64,000 nucleotides of DNA from Melieria omissa (lineage: Eukaryota; Arthropoda; Insecta; Diptera; Ulidiidae): positions 96,523,648-96,587,647 of the forward strand of contig OZ020267.1 of the NCBI GenBank assembly GCA_963971225.1. The letters are read 5' to 3'. Each line of letters starts with the position of its first letter. The stretch's first letter is position 1. Both the position numbers and the translations under genes were made by a program. This document shows, one piece after another, positions 1-12,776 of this stretch. The notes below the pieces were generated by a model that was given only the letters and a program-made list of their open reading frames with translations, was not told the DNA's origin and ran no database searches.

Positions 1-999
1 TGTTGGATGCTGGCTGCAGCGGGAGTTTTGCTGCTTTGCCAGCGGTGATCGCACAAGAGGAAATGTGCAAAAAGCGCAAAATTTTGTGCAGTAGCGGGAA
101 TGCTTACTGCACTGCGCGATTTTGTATGTGCACAGAGAAATGTGCACGAAAGTGGCGGGGAACCAGTAAATAATTTTTTTTACTGGATTTTTGGGAATGG
201 GAATATTATTTTAAAAACAATATATGTTTTTGTTAGTGTATGTGATTGTAGATATTTGTTAATTTTTAATAAAAATTGTGGGCTTATCTTCGTGGGCGCA
301 GTGCCCGTAAATGGGGATCTCCTCTGTAGTCAAGTGTGTCCGCTCCTGTGCGGCACTGTGCGCTTTTATGTTGTTGGCGGTTGTTGCTGCCCTTTTCGTC
401 TCCTTTGCGTCTGTTGTGGGTGTGTTTGTTGTTGTTATGAGTTCTTCTGTAGTGGGTTTGTTGTTGGTATGTGCTTATGTAGTCTGCTGCCCTTCTTTTA
501 TTTGTCACTATACTGTTCAAAGTTTAGCACCTGTTTTTATTTTTTTGTTTTTAATTTTTGGAATTTGTGCACTGTTTTGTTTTGTTGTGTGTTTCACCTT
601 CGTGTTTGTTTCACTGTTTGTTGAGTTGTCACTCTTAATGTTTGGTGTTGTTACGTGTTTATATGTAACACTGTGTGGATTTGTGCACAACACTTCACTG
701 CACTGTCTTTGTTTTGTACATTTTTGTTTTTAAAAGTTTTATTATTTAAATTTTTTGTTAAAGTTTGTGTTTCCGCGGCGCGAGTTCGCGGTTAGCTCGA
801 AGGACCATGAAAATATCGCTTCGGCGGAGCGGTGAAAGAAAACGCGGGTGTTACGAGTGTGCGTGGTGTTTATTCGCAAGGTAAAAACACGAATGTACAA
901 AAGAATACATGAAACATTGAACGAGACAAACGGCCGAAGCCGGGGAGCAGAAAATAGGGGGAAATATGAGCACAAAAGGAAAAGGAAAGGAAGGGATTA
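1..999. other. Leading non-coding stretch with a T/G-biased tract
   Basis: No gene is recognised. From about 180 to 770 the plus strand is strongly T- and G-rich with few A or C. This makes several plus-strand frames open and gives them extremely hydrophobic, cysteine- and valine-rich translations (for example 311-733, which does begin with ATG). I read these as a composition effect. From about 770 the sequence switches abruptly to a G+C-richer, purine-rich stretch. The switch could mark the edge of an old retroelement, but no terminal repeat or primer-binding site is visible. Confidence 0.5.
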
Positions 1000-3199
1000 G
1001 AGGTGGGATCGACAGATCATTGAACAATCACAGCACTCATTTAGCCAAGCAGTTTACTGTTCGATACAAGTGAACACTGTGAGTAAAAGCTCACTGTTAG
1101 TTTTAGTTTAGTTCAGATTAGTTTTTAACTTTATCTACAGAAGATCAATTTTTCAGTTTTCCGTTGCTGAGTTGAGAGATATTTAACGATATTTTACAAA
1201 ATTTAAAAATTTCATAATAACCAAAATAAAACTGACCGCATATACTTAGAGTTTTTGAAGAGTGTGGACGACCAATTGATCTTCTATCGGTTGTATATTC
1301 ATTTCTTCATAAAATCAAATTAATACCCATACGTTTCAAAGAGACTCGCCAAGGATCCGAATCATTAATAGAGAACAATTCTCATACTATCCATTGATAT
1401 GGGTCCGAATCACAGAATGATTGTAGCCAGACTGAAAAAACTTGGACAAGGAAGGCTACTTCCCTACTATTGGACATCACAATGAATCTCTTTGAAAACC
1501 AGCTGAACTTGTTGGATACTGAGTGGGCTACGATGGATAATAATGCAGAATATAAGCATGTAACGCCGCTTTAAACTGTGGTTACCAGTTGCAATGTTGA
1601 ACTGGGCGAGCAATGAATAGACAATTTGAAAACATCAATTCTAGAAAATAATGTAAAAGGAGAGCACATCAATCAATCAATCACAAAATCATGAAAACGA
1701 AACTTTCAAACAAAAAATTCAAATTTAGACATCGTTCATGAGCAAAAAACAATGACAAAAAATTGCAAGGATTGCAAAGTGGAAACAAAATTTACAAAAC
1801 ATTGCATGTATTGAGAGAAAGACTTAAAATTTTGAAAAAGCGCATTTGACTGAGTTCATCAAATTATGAATGGAAAAGAGGAAAATTTTATTTTTTTATG
1901 GTCACCTTATTTTAGACCAACTGAAACACTTCCTTTTTCTCTTTCGATTTCATTTAAATACAGCTGTCAAAAAAGACATTTTTTACCGTTACATAGCGTA
2001 ACTTACTTTGCCAAGCCATTTTCTTTGTAAAGATTATGGCGGACAGTTGCTCGTTTTCTGCCGCAAGTTGCGATGCTACGAAATGATTTATTTTGACAAA
2101 AACACACAAACGCATATCTGCAGATATACCAAGAACAATTCTGCAATTGCAAGTGTTTTTTTCTTAAAGGTATATTAACGACCTTCGGCGTCGTTGAAAA
2201 AATTCGCTTATTTGCTCGCATGGAAACGATTTTTCATAGTTATTAATGTTGTTGAATATCAAATTTTGGAAATGTTCACTTCAAGAAAATAAAAAACTAG
2301 TCAATCGCAAACAAAATATAAAATATTAAACTATATTATTTAAAAAAAATTTGTATTTCTTTCAGGAATTAATTAAATGGACCAAACACATAAGTAAATT
2401 TGTAAACAAAAATGAAAATGTTAATCCATTTGTAAACAACAAATTTAATTAATTTGCATAAAAAGCAAAAATTTGATTTTTTTTTTTTCAACCCGAATAG
2501 TCAGAACGAACCAATGTGTGGCGTGGCAAAGCATGAATATAAAACCAGAACAACTACAACCACAAAAACAGCACGAAAATGCGCTCACTGCATTCACAGC
2601 GAAAAGCAAAATGGGAAAATCTGATAAATACAACACAGAACAGACATTTCGTACTAATCAACAAAAATGAAATGTTTTGCTGTTTCACATTGAACAAACC
2701 GCCTGAAACGCAAACTGCACCAACGAGAGAGAGGATTCAAAAAAGTTCATGTTTTAATTGAAACTTTGCTAAAAGTTCAAGCGAGTTTTTCATTTGTGTT
2801 AATTGATAAACGACAATTAAAAACATATTCAGTTATATTAAATTTTACAGTGCGCCCGCGCGCAGCTGAACTTTCTGTAAATTACATTACAACAAAATCT
2901 ACGGAATATTTGCTTTCAAATTGCAAAATTGCAAATAAACGAAAAAACATTCACGCGCCTTAAAGAGACAATACAATTTTCATGAAACGCTCATGCTGAC
3001 GATTCTTGTAATTAATTGAAATTTGAGCGAGCACAATCAGCAAAAATCACAACAACAAAATTTCGCATAATTAGGCTTTTTAATTAAAAGCATTGCAGTT
3101 CAATGCAGGTGAATAGCATTTGGCGCATCGCAGTCGTGAGCAGAATGCTGGCAAATATTAAAAAAAAACAGCAAACATAACACACAACACAATGCAATG

Positions 3200-3222
3200 C
3201 AACAACAACAACAACAACAACA
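3200..3222. repeat. (CAA)n microsatellite
   Basis: About seven CAA units in a row, typical of fly intergenic and intronic DNA. Confidence 0.9.
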
Positions 3223-3312
3223 GCTTTGTTGTTTCATGGTTTGTGAACAAGTGTTACGCGTGCGCTTTATCAACGGTTGTACCCCATAATCCTACGCTCA
3301 CATATCTACCAT

Positions 3313-3329
3313 ACACACACACACACACA
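3313..3329. repeat. (AC)n microsatellite
   Basis: A short uninterrupted AC dinucleotide run. Confidence 0.9.
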
Positions 3330-4378
3330 TGGTTTATTTGTGTAAGTAGTCCCACATACTCGTAAGCGCTTTTATAAATACAAATTGATGCTGACTTCTG
3401 AGCACAAAGTAATTACGACACGAGTTTTTCGACTTTAATTCCATTGTTAATGCTTGAAAGTGGGCTGATAAGCGAATGAAAGACTTTACAAAAGCTGCGA
3501 GATGTTGGTATGCTTGGAGACTTTAATCAAGAGGCTGAAGACCTTTGAGCACAGAATGGAAAATTGCGTTGACATATCTCAAGTCTAATTACAACGAATC
3601 CAACTATGAGCAGTCGACGTACTTATGCGCTAAGAACTCAAAGGAATCAGATTGATGTTCAACTAATGCATGTAGCTTATTGAAGACAGTATTGACTCCT
3701 TGAAGCATCGCCAAAAACGTGGCATACATTCACAATTTTCACAGTTTGCTTCACAAAAGATCGGAGAGACAGAACAACAAGTTTAGGTATAAATATTAGG
3801 TAAAATTTATAGAGAGTCGGCGGCTAGAGAATTGAGCCCAAATAATAACTTCAATTCATCATACAATCTCTTTCTACAATAAACATATTTCACACAGAGA
3901 TCAGTTTTTGCCGATAGTCCAATTTTTGGACGCTTTGTGCCTCTTTGAATTCAAAGCACAGTCGGGTGGGGAATGTCTGATGTTACGGAAGGACAGCTCT
4001 GTGTGGTAGTGGGCCTGGTGGCCTCTGTGATGTGCTTGAGACAACCAAATATCCACCTACTTGCCATATGAGTACAAACTGATATAACAAGCCCTCTTCA
4101 TACTTTCTAAAACTTATTTAGTCATTTTGAAACTTGAACGAATATTCTTCTTAAAATTTAATTTAATTTGGAAAGGAAAAAACAAGAGAAACAATAAAAT
4201 AGAAACAGAAAACAGACGGATACCAAAGTTTCGATTCTTTTCCCCAGACATTATCACACATGATCCACTTTTCATCAAAGGCTTCAAAACTTGCTGGCTT
4301 TCATTTGTTTACAGCAAATAATAAATTGGATTTACTTTTTTCAATTTATAATTAGTTTTAATTAATTTTTAATTAATA

Positions 4379-5642
4379 GGGGTACCGATTAATTCATGCG
4401 GTTTTCTAACAGATGGCGTAACTTGATTTTGTAAACAGTGATTCACCTTTCCAAATATGTGTTGGAAAGCTATTGTCATATAGTTTCAGAATCAGTATGT
4501 GTCATTTAGCTGAAGCGTAAACAACAATATTTTTTTTACTCTGAAAATGTAGAATTTTGTGCCGAATAAAGTGTTTTTGCGGGGAGTACTTCTTCATTAC
4601 TTCAATATGAAGAAAAAGGCTGCCGAAAGTCATCTTTTTTTGGTGGAAGTGTATGTTGTGCATGCTCTAGCTGAGCGTACGTACCAGAAAAGGTTTGCAC
4701 GGTTTAAAAGTGGCAATTTTGACTTGGAGGACGATGCCAAAAAAGTTTGAAGATCACGAATTGGATACATTGCTCGACCAAAATCCATCCCAAACGCAAG
4801 AAGAACTTGCAAAATCACTTGGCGTCGCTCAACAAACCATTTCCAATCATCTAAAAGCAATGGGATTGATCCGGAAGGTAGGCCATTGGGTGCCGTATGA
4901 ATTGAAGCCAAGAGACGTCGAACGCCGATTTTTCACGTGTGAACAACTTCTTCAACGGCACAAAAGAAAAAGTTTTTTGCATTGAATTGTCACTGGCGAT
5001 GAAAAGTGGGTCCATTACGATAATCCAAAACGTCGAGCAACGTATGGATACCCCGGCCATGCATCATCATCGACGGCCGTTCAGAATATTCATGGCCTGA
5101 AGGTTATGCTGTGTATTTGGTGGGACCAGCTGGGTGTGATCTATTATGAGCGGTTGCAACTGAATGAAACGATCACAGGGGAAGTCTACCGACGACAATT
5201 GATGCGTTTGACCCGAGCACTGCCCGAAAAACGGCCGGAATATGAACAAAGGCACGGCAAGGTAATTTTGCAACATGACAATGCTCGGCCACATGTTGCA
5301 CAGGTCGTCCAAACCTACCTTGAAACGCTCAAATGGGATATCCTACCCCACCCGCCGTATAGTCCAGACCTTGCGCCATCCGATTACTATCTCTTCCGAT
5401 CAATGCAACATGGCCTGGCTGACCAGTACTTCTCCAATTATGAAGAAGTAAAAAATTGGATCGATTCGTGGATAGCGGAAAAGCCGGCCGAATTTTTCAG
5501 AAAGGGTATTCGTGAATTGGCTGAAAATGGGAAAAAGTTATAGCTAGTGATGGATAATACTTTGAATATTAAATTTGTAACCATTTTTTCACAATAAAGC
5601 TTCAATTTTCAAAAAAAAAACCCACGAATTAACCGGTACCCC
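4379..5642 (+). mobile_element. Near full-length mariner element (1264 bp) with TA target duplication
   Basis: The two ends form imperfect inverted repeats of about 27 bp, both beginning GGGGTACCG and differing at about four positions. Both ends are flanked by TA (4377-4378 and 5643-5644), the target duplication of Tc1/mariner elements. Almost the whole interior is a mariner transposase reading frame followed by an AATAAA motif near 5593. Length and layout match a complete mariner. The coding frame is broken, so the copy should be unable to move unless transposase is supplied from elsewhere. Wording of the protein suggests the mellifera/capitata side of the family rather than irritans, but subfamily is inference. 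Confidence 0.93.
4547..5572 (+). pseudogene. Mariner transposase, inactivated by nonsense and frameshift changes
   Basis: The translation follows mariner transposases from the start to the C-terminus. The N-terminal helix-turn-helix region contains FARFKSGNFDLED and SLGVAQQTISNHLKAMG; next come WVPYELKPRDVERRFFTCEQ and the catalytic core TGDEKW ... QHDNARPH ... PPYSPDLAPSDYY. All three catalytic aspartates are present with the D34D spacing of mariner. Breaks seen: TAG as codon 2 (4550-4552), a small deletion with frame change near 4740 just before PKKFEDHE, TGA in place of an arginine codon at 4983-4985, a one-base shift near 5525, and TAA at 5555-5557 inside the terminal ASDG-YFE. Few lesions on an otherwise well-kept frame suggest fairly recent inactivation. 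Confidence 0.92.
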
Positions 5643-6239
5643 TATTAATTTGATTTTTTTTTAATTTAATTTTTAAATTTATAAATAAAAAATTTAAATA
5701 AAAAAAATAAGCGTTTTAATTTATTGGATTTAGGTAGTAAGTTTTCTTTGGTTTCTACAAAACAACTGGTGGAGTTGCTTTTAGGAGCAATTTTTTCCAA
5801 TTATTTGAAATGTGTAATTATTGTCAAACTTCTTAACTAAATCAAAGCTGATCTTCTTAAACCTTTGACATGGTTTCAACGAATTTTTAGTACAAACTTA
5901 ACGCATCGGAGATGCATCTGTCAGAAAAATATTTCCAGAACAAAACTGAACATGAAATCAAATTTCAATAATAAAAAATTTAAATTAAAAAAAAAATTTA
6001 AATTTTATTATTTACCTCTATTTCGAGATAGAGATTTTAAAAGACAAATGCACAAAATGAAAATTCTACACTTTTATTTTGTAAATAAGTATCTGTTAAA
6101 TAAACTCAAGGGTGGCCAGATACATTAAATTTTGTACGTGTTACGGGACTTTTAAGTGGGTACTAAATAATTATAAAATTAAGTTTTGAAACCCCAATAA
6201 TAAAGGGAATATTTTTTATTATAAAACTGAAAAAATCGA

Positions 6240-6261
6240 ACTCACTCACTCACTCACTCAT
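6240..6261. repeat. (ACTC)n microsatellite
   Basis: Five tandem ACTC units. Confidence 0.9.
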
Positions 6262-9200
6262 TGTACTGCAAAAAAAACTTAACTCAAAGTAAAAGTTTTA
6301 CTAAATTATTGTACTTTTTATTAATTAGGTTTTTGTTTAAAATCTGATTAAATAACCATCAACTGAGAATTTTTAATCATGAAACAAAATTCAAAGAAAG
6401 TTTAGTATAAAAACACACAAATAACAAACACATCCCTGCGCGAGTTGTCCCTGCTGCAAATACCCACTCAGTATATAAAAACGAAATAAGTAATTTTTGC
6501 AAAGTTTAAAAATCTCCACTCTTCGCTTTTATTCCTTTAATCTGTTGCAGCAGCACGACGGCAGTAAAAAAAATCTGCAAATCCTTTTTACAATTAATTA
6601 AAATGGGAAAATGTATTTTCCACTCAATTCACTGAAGGAGTTAACGGCACATAAAATGCAACCGTAAATAACTATTTGCTGCGCACTCAGCAACAGAACG
6701 AGCCCGGAGCATAAAGGAGCAGGTAATAATTGGAAGCAATTTCTGCGTTGCCGCGTGCAGCAGCTCAACAACAGACGCAGGCACCGGGCAATGGCAGGTG
6801 GCAATTGCAGTCGATCCCTTGTGCAATGTTCAACTTTCATCCGGCGGATAAGAAAAAGTAAAATTACAAAATTGTTGAATGCATTTTGCTGAGCGAAGCA
6901 TAAAGTGCAGTAGTGGGCGGCGCAATGGGTGATTGAAAAAGAAACACACAGTTATCGACAACATGCAACATGCACCACTGTGCGCTGCTGGTGCAACAAA
7001 TCTAAAGGGAAAACACATTAAATATTGCATGCAACAGAAAGACAACAACAAAATCGGCATTAAGTCGTTAAAAAGAGGGAGAGAGGGATAGAGCGCAACG
7101 GAAAAGATGAGAAAGAGGAGGACAGGTGGCAGAGATGTCAGGGACTCCATCAAACTCGACGTTGATTTCCTTTGTTGTTTTGCATTTCACTTTCAAGTGT
7201 TTGATTGAAGTTGTTTGCTTCGTTCGTAGTGATACTGTGCGTTAAATATGGCACGGAGATATGGGTGGAAGAGATCCACCCGCAATCGGTGGTAATGATT
7301 CCTAACGAGTCTGACGCTCGCTTCGCAAGTTCAACTTTCGAATGCGCTATGCCGAAACCATGCTTTATGAAGCAATTAAATAGGTTTGATTGGGGGATTT
7401 TTATCCCAGTCGGGGATGATGGAATCTGTAATGAACCATCTCTGTCTCTAAACAAATTAGCCATAGAAAGATGGTATTTATGATCAACAAACTGATTTTG
7501 GTATCGTAAGTGCTGAGCCTTAGATGTTCAAAGCGCTTATTAGACCCCGTCTTTGTACATCGTCTTATTGACTAGATGTACTAAAGTAAACAATTTTAGG
7601 GCCAATAGGGCCTAGTTTTTGATTGCCATCTCGGAGCAATAGTCTGGGCTGCATTCACCAGGTAATTACTGAGTGCTCGATATTACTTCAAGCCAGCAAT
7701 CCACCGATTCAAGTTCGATGCACTTCGAAATTCAAAAAACTTTTCTCATCATCGTTAAGGATTGGAAACCGTAATGTCGTTCGGCGACACAAAATGTGTG
7801 TTAAAGTTAGGCAGTCTCCAAAGAATCTATGGTACCTATGAGGAACATTAGTTAAGCCTGAGATAGATCACGTTGACTGGAATGAAATCCACTAGCCGAC
7901 AAAGGAAGACCAAGATTCAAAGAAGCGATGATGATGACCTCAAAACGAAAAATTCTGAGCCCATAAGTTAACTTTACTAACCAAATTAGTGGCAATTTGA
8001 TTATTATCTATAAACTTTAGTTTCGAAGACGAGATTTCATTTTTCGTTCTCTTGACGTATAAGGTTCTTTTTGAAAGTTATTTTTTTCTTTTGTAATTAA
8101 AGAATTGCCTGATGTTCGCGCTGTTTGAAACTGTTAGTACCCAAGGACAATGTTACTGCAATTTCGAGTTTGTTTTCGCTTGTTGGCAATGGAATTTGAA
8201 CACTTTTGTGAAAAAGCAGCTTAGCCTCACCGCAGTCTTTCCATACCAACAACACTAATCGTATTAAGGATAATGGCAAAACTGTATGCATACATGACAG
8301 TATGAGAAATAAACCCAATCGCAAGAGATGCGCCTACGTTGTTTTGTCATGGTGTGAAGTGAAGAAAACGTCGAGTGTATTTAATGGCAGAGGATGTGCC
8401 TTGGTTCCTCCAGTATTCCACATATATGAATATTCGTGCTATAGGCCAATTGTGTTGACGTTTCACTACTAAAATTGCGCTCTTACGCCATGACCTCGCA
8501 ACACTTAACAGCGTCGAAACGTACATTAGCTCAGAATCAGGGTTGTCAAAACCCAGCCAAACTTTCATACCTGCCGTCAGCCAGCCAAACTCGCCACTCT
8601 TTATAACAAGTACATTCTGTCAATACAGTATCGGGAATTTGTAATTCAAAAAACCCACACAGAGAATTAACAATAAGTCGTATTTTTTTTTGGTAATTAG
8701 GTGGCAGCACTTTGATCAGATCAGTTCCTTGAATCAGTCCACTTTACTAAGTTTATGGTGCATGGAAACAATATTCTGATCCCTTGGAACTCATCATAAC
8801 AAGCCATGTGTCTACTAGAGGAGTTTGATATGAAAGTAAGTCAACAGTCATCAAAATGGAGAGTAAAAGACTAGACACCACCAAAAAAACAACGTCAAAG
8901 TCGTCAAAAAGTTACAAAGGTGCTTATTGCTTTCTTCAATCTTTATGGTTTGTGATTTCAGAGAGACAGGCGGCCACTAAAGAATATTTTTTTGGTCATA
9001 TTGATGCATTTTTTGGAACAATTTGGCAAGGAAGACCAGATTTATGGATGAACTATTCGTGCAGTAACTTTATTTAAACGTATAAAACATAGCCAGATTT
9101 CGCTGGGTGTGACTATTAATGTGAAGCATTGAGTTGGTTCTGAAAGAATGTAGGGCTTCGGCGACAGGAAGCCTTAAAAAAAAATTTGTAAAATCCGAAA

Positions 9201-10204
9201 ATCGTTCTAAATCCTGAAAAAAACGTATATAGAATGAATATCTGTGTTGCATCGAATGAAAATCGACTCTTTTATTTAACAATTCCCGATACTTCATTGA
9301 CAGACTGTTCAGTGCAGTGAATTGCATTGCATCAAATTTTATTATCGACAGCAAATGTGCGAAAGTTGGTTGAAAAAGTTTACAAAAAGAACTCAAACTA
9401 TGAGCGCAAAATATCAACAACGCGTAAAGTGAAATAAAAGTATAAACGGGTGGAAGGAAGCAGAAAAATGCCAAACACTGAAATGATGCCTTCCGCTGCA
9501 AGTTACAAACTCAAAGCGACAACTTTTTACTGTGTGTGTTTTTAGCAAAGTGGGCCAAAATAAGTGCTGCCAAACAACGCATGTGCGCCAAATTGTTTCC
9601 AAACCGAAAACTGGCAGCGCCCAACAAACAAATTTAGTTGATGAAAAGCTGAAAGCGATGAGATTTTGCACGGAATCCGCTGCAAAACTGCAGTCAAAGC
9701 GATTTTCATGTAGCCAACTGCCAGCGGCGACAATCCAAATGAAAATCGTTGTGCCAACATTTAGTGAACAACGAACACTTGAAATGCTATGAAAATGCAG
9801 CAACTACAAAGTTAATAACTAATTTAAAAATAGCTGCAAATGAAACGGCAAACGTTTGCGCGATATTCGTGAAAATTGGAAAAACTGCGGCAATGGTGAA
9901 TTATTGATATTGATTGGCGCAGCGGCAAAATTACAGCGTCGCGTTTATGCGTCAAAAACCAATGAGAGAAATGTGTAAAAAACTTCAATTTTTATTTGCC
10001 CACTCATTTTTGCGATTTTTGCGCCGCATCACGGCAAGCAATTTTGATTTTTGTCACCGCAAACATTTTCTCCGCACGCCACGGCACACATGAAAACCGA
10101 ACGAGCGAGGGTGAGAGGGGCGCGAGAAGTGCATTTGCGACAAAATGCTTAGGTAATTGTGGACAGCTCAGCTCAGCTGGCAATTTGCGCAAGAGAAAAT
10201 TCCA

Positions 10205-10239
10205 TTTCCACACGCACACACTCACACGCACACACACAT
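10205..10239. repeat. Imperfect (CA)n microsatellite
   Basis: CA dinucleotides interrupted by CG and CT steps, within a G+C-richer patch. Confidence 0.8.
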
Positions 10240-10569
10240 TTCGGTAGAAAACCATAGAAAGTGCGACAATTTGATTTATGGACAAATTTAATGTTTATTT
10301 TGCGTGTAAGTTTTAGCAGAAATTTTAACGATTGATCAAAAGTGGCGCGAAAGAAAGGAAACCAATTTTGTCATGATTGAAAAATAAAAGTGAGAAGGCA
10401 AAAGCTCAGCAGTGGTTAAATGTATAGAGATAAGGTTACAGTGGGTGTGGCATCTGGCACATTTAGACTATGATTAGTGTTTTGCTGTGTAGAATTTACA
10501 GAAAGTTTATTTAAGAGAACTCAAGTTAGTAAAGGTAAATGGTTAAGTATAGTATGCCAGTTTCATTCT

Positions 10570-10587
10570 TCATTCATTCATTCATTC
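10570..10587. repeat. (ATTC)n microsatellite
   Basis: Four to five tandem ATTC units. Confidence 0.85.
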
Positions 10588-10784
10588 TTACAAGCTGAGA
10601 GTTTACATTAGACTCGACCCAAAAGATCAATTTAATTTAAATATTGCAAAGAATTGTTTGCTAATAATGGTTTGTTCAAAAATCGACCAAGAGAAAAGCT
10701 TAGGTTCTTAATAACTGATATGAGTTGTGGAAGCAGATTCAAATACAGCTGACAAACAACTAGGAGTATCTGCAGCAACATTTT

Positions 10785-11109
10785 CCCATGAAATATCAGC
10801 CTCTCTATTTTGAATAGAAACGGCATTACGAAACGACAGCCCATGAAATATGAGCCACGTTCTCCTGAATAGAAACGACATTAGCCCATGAAATATCAGC
10901 CTCGTTCTCCTGAATTGAAACGAGATAACTCCATAAAATATCAGCCTCGTTCTCCTGAATTAAAACGAGATAACTTCTTAAAATATCAGCCCCGTTCTCC
11001 TGAATTGAAACTAGATTACTCCATGAAATATCAGCCTCGTTCTCCTGAATAGAAACGACGTTATCCCATGAAATATCAGCCTCTCTCTCGTAACATAAAC
11101 GAGATTGAT
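10785..11109. repeat. Minisatellite, 45-bp unit, about seven copies
   Basis: Successive units begin at 10785, 10840, 10885, 10930, 10975, 11020 and 11065. The spacing is exactly 45 bp after a first unit that carries 10 extra bases. Each unit reads roughly CCATGAAATATCAGCC, then CGTTCTCCTGAAT, then a GAAACGA block. Units differ at several positions, so the array is moderately old. It ends directly against the mori-type mariner fossil that begins near 11110, in the place where the transposase N-terminus would be expected. Confidence 0.92.
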
Positions 11110-11545
11110 CCGACCCTACGAAGACTACAAAGTATCATATAACGAAAAGTGGGTCCTGTATGTTAATTGCAGATGGTCTCGGTCGTGGGTTGATACAAGT
11201 GAGACCCCAAAACACGCATTTAAGACTCCATATCATTCGTATAAAAAGTAATCTATGTATGTTGGACTGGTGAATGCATCTTCTATTACCTCGTAGATGT
11301 CTTTAAAAAATGTATTCAATAACTGCAGCAGTCATCAGAAAACAGACAGACATAGATCTATTCTATTTTCATGACAACGCTAGACCGACACACCACACCT
11401 ATAACGAATAATCATATGAAAACTCAGTGACTTGGGGTACAAAGTTTTGCCTTATAATCCCTACTTACCGAACCTCTCTCCCACCGTTTATTACCTTTTT
11501 AATTATCTTGATAACTTTCTATTCAATTAATGGTTCAATAAACAA
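11110..11545 (+). pseudogene. Fossil mariner transposase of mori (D37D) type, C-terminal half
   Basis: Read across frames, the translation gives RLQSII-NEKWVLYVN, then ETPKHAFKTPYHSYKK, YVCWTG, a QLQQSSENRQ-like stretch, HDNARP, and PYNPYLPNLSPTVYYLFNYLDNFL. This order matches the DDE core of mori-subfamily mariners. The first catalytic Asp is Asn here (AAC at 11141). The second is kept (GAC at 11373-11375). The third is Val (GTT at 11486-11488). The second and third sites lie 113 nt apart, one base short of 38 codons, which is what a D37D core with one lost base would give. Several stops and frame changes interrupt it. No terminal repeats and no N-terminal DNA-binding part were found. Confidence 0.82.
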
Positions 11546-12768
11546 GAGACTGTCATTTCAGGACTATTTTTTCTGTCAAAATGATAAAACTTTATAAAAA
11601 GAAAGTGACTTTTGAGTTAGCCAGTTTACGGTCGTAAGGTCCCTAGTGAGAAAAATGGTAAAAGTCTTGTGTTGGTCAAAGTCAGAAAATCTTGGTAGTT
11701 TTCCCCGGAGGGGATAAACGAGAGACGGCATGAAAAATATATGGTTGTCTGTCTGTCTCTTAAAATTTCATCTCTATTTACGCCTGCAAGTCTGAGATGT
11801 CTATCGCTAGTAAATATTTTAATAACTCTAAGCGATTCCAAATCAAAATAGGTATACGATTTAAATTTGACCACCAATATCGAAAATCTCTAAGTCGAAT
11901 TGCAATATTCAGAAGGCAGCCACCCCATCTTACCTAACCTCAACTCCAATTCATAACCGACGACAGAACATCTGAAGCATTTCAAGGAAACATTTTCCAA
12001 CTATTCATTAACCAGCTGTCTACTGGTCTATAAATTGTCTTCACATAGACATAAAACACACTTTTTTATGCTTCTTCCTTCTAATGCCTTGGCTTTTATC
12101 AGCAACAAAGTTTCGCACTGAAGTGAAGTCGGCTAACCACAGTAAATCACAAAAGATGCAGTCACTCAGCTAAGACAGCTGCAAGAAGTGTGGCGGCATC
12201 TCTCTTCCTCACTGCACTTCGCAACTTACTTTACTTTGTACATGTTTATGCTGACTGCATTTCCGGCTGCAAGTAAAAGTTTGCAGCAAACACAAATGTG
12301 GTTTTGCTTAAGCGGCAACTCGACTTTATAATCCACCAAAGCCAAGTTGAAACTTTTGCCGGTTAGCTGTGCAAGTCTAAAATTGAATATTTGTTGCTTT
12401 CTCGAAATCCATTTGCCATGCTGACTGCATGTGCACCTTCGAAAATGGCAACAACAAAAATGCTCGCACGCGCTAATTCAATTGAACAGTGCACATACTT
12501 TCTTGTAAGATTTTTAGTTCTGTGTGTTGTGTTGGGATACCAAATTATCTGTTTAGGGATATGCTCCGATTTTGGACTGGATTTTTGGGCATTATGGCAA
12601 ATTGTGCACATGGATATCTCCATTCTTTTAAAGTTCAAGCAAAGATAATAAAACATTTAATCACATTTCATATACAGTCACACACACACACACACATATA
12701 TATATTCATACGTATTCCATACATTTTGGTTCAAGCATGAATGCGTAGCAGTTGCGCCGATTGAAACG
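11546..12768. other. Non-coding DNA between mariner fossil and hAT element
   Basis: No gene is recognised. A CA/TA microsatellite lies at about 12679-12705. Open frames here (for example 12391-12648) lack known domains. Confidence 0.5.
12679..12705. repeat. (CA)n(TA)n microsatellite
   Basis: A CA run followed immediately by a short TA run. Confidence 0.9.
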
Positions 12769-12776
12769 GCCCCAAT
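12769..12776. repeat. hAT target-site duplication, left copy
   Basis: GCCCCAAT directly abuts the first base of the hAT terminal repeat. An identical copy follows the right end at 15764-15771. Eight bases is the normal hAT target-duplication length. Confidence 0.93.

Larger units (their letters stand above)
1000..4378. other. A+T-rich non-coding DNA
   Basis: No gene, RNA or transposon end is recognised. The stretch holds only simple repeats (a CAA run near 3200 and a CA run near 3313) and A+T-rich sequence. The short open frames within it have no recognisable domains. Confidence 0.5.
5643..10784. other. Non-coding DNA without recognised genes
   Basis: About 5 kb of A+T-rich sequence. I see an ACTC tetranucleotide run, a CA run and an ATTC run, and no open frame with a recognisable domain. 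A stretch around 7620-7960 has a vague resemblance to decayed retroelement coding sequence (a QRKTKIQ-like phrase near 7900), too weak to annotate. The frame 8856-9077 begins with ATG in good context but its 73-residue product is not recognised. Confidence 0.45.

Noticed and set aside
100..733. Overlapping plus-strand open frames encoding very hydrophobic proteins
   Set aside because: Two frames are open at once in a T/G-rich tract, and the residues are those expected from that composition. There is no family resemblance.
760..1300. LTR retrotransposon end or leader
   Set aside because: The composition shift suggested one, but no terminal repeat pair, primer-binding site or gag/pol frame could be found.
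7205..7483. 92-codon frame with a signal-like start
   Set aside because: The start codon is TTG and no ATG precedes the hydrophobic part.
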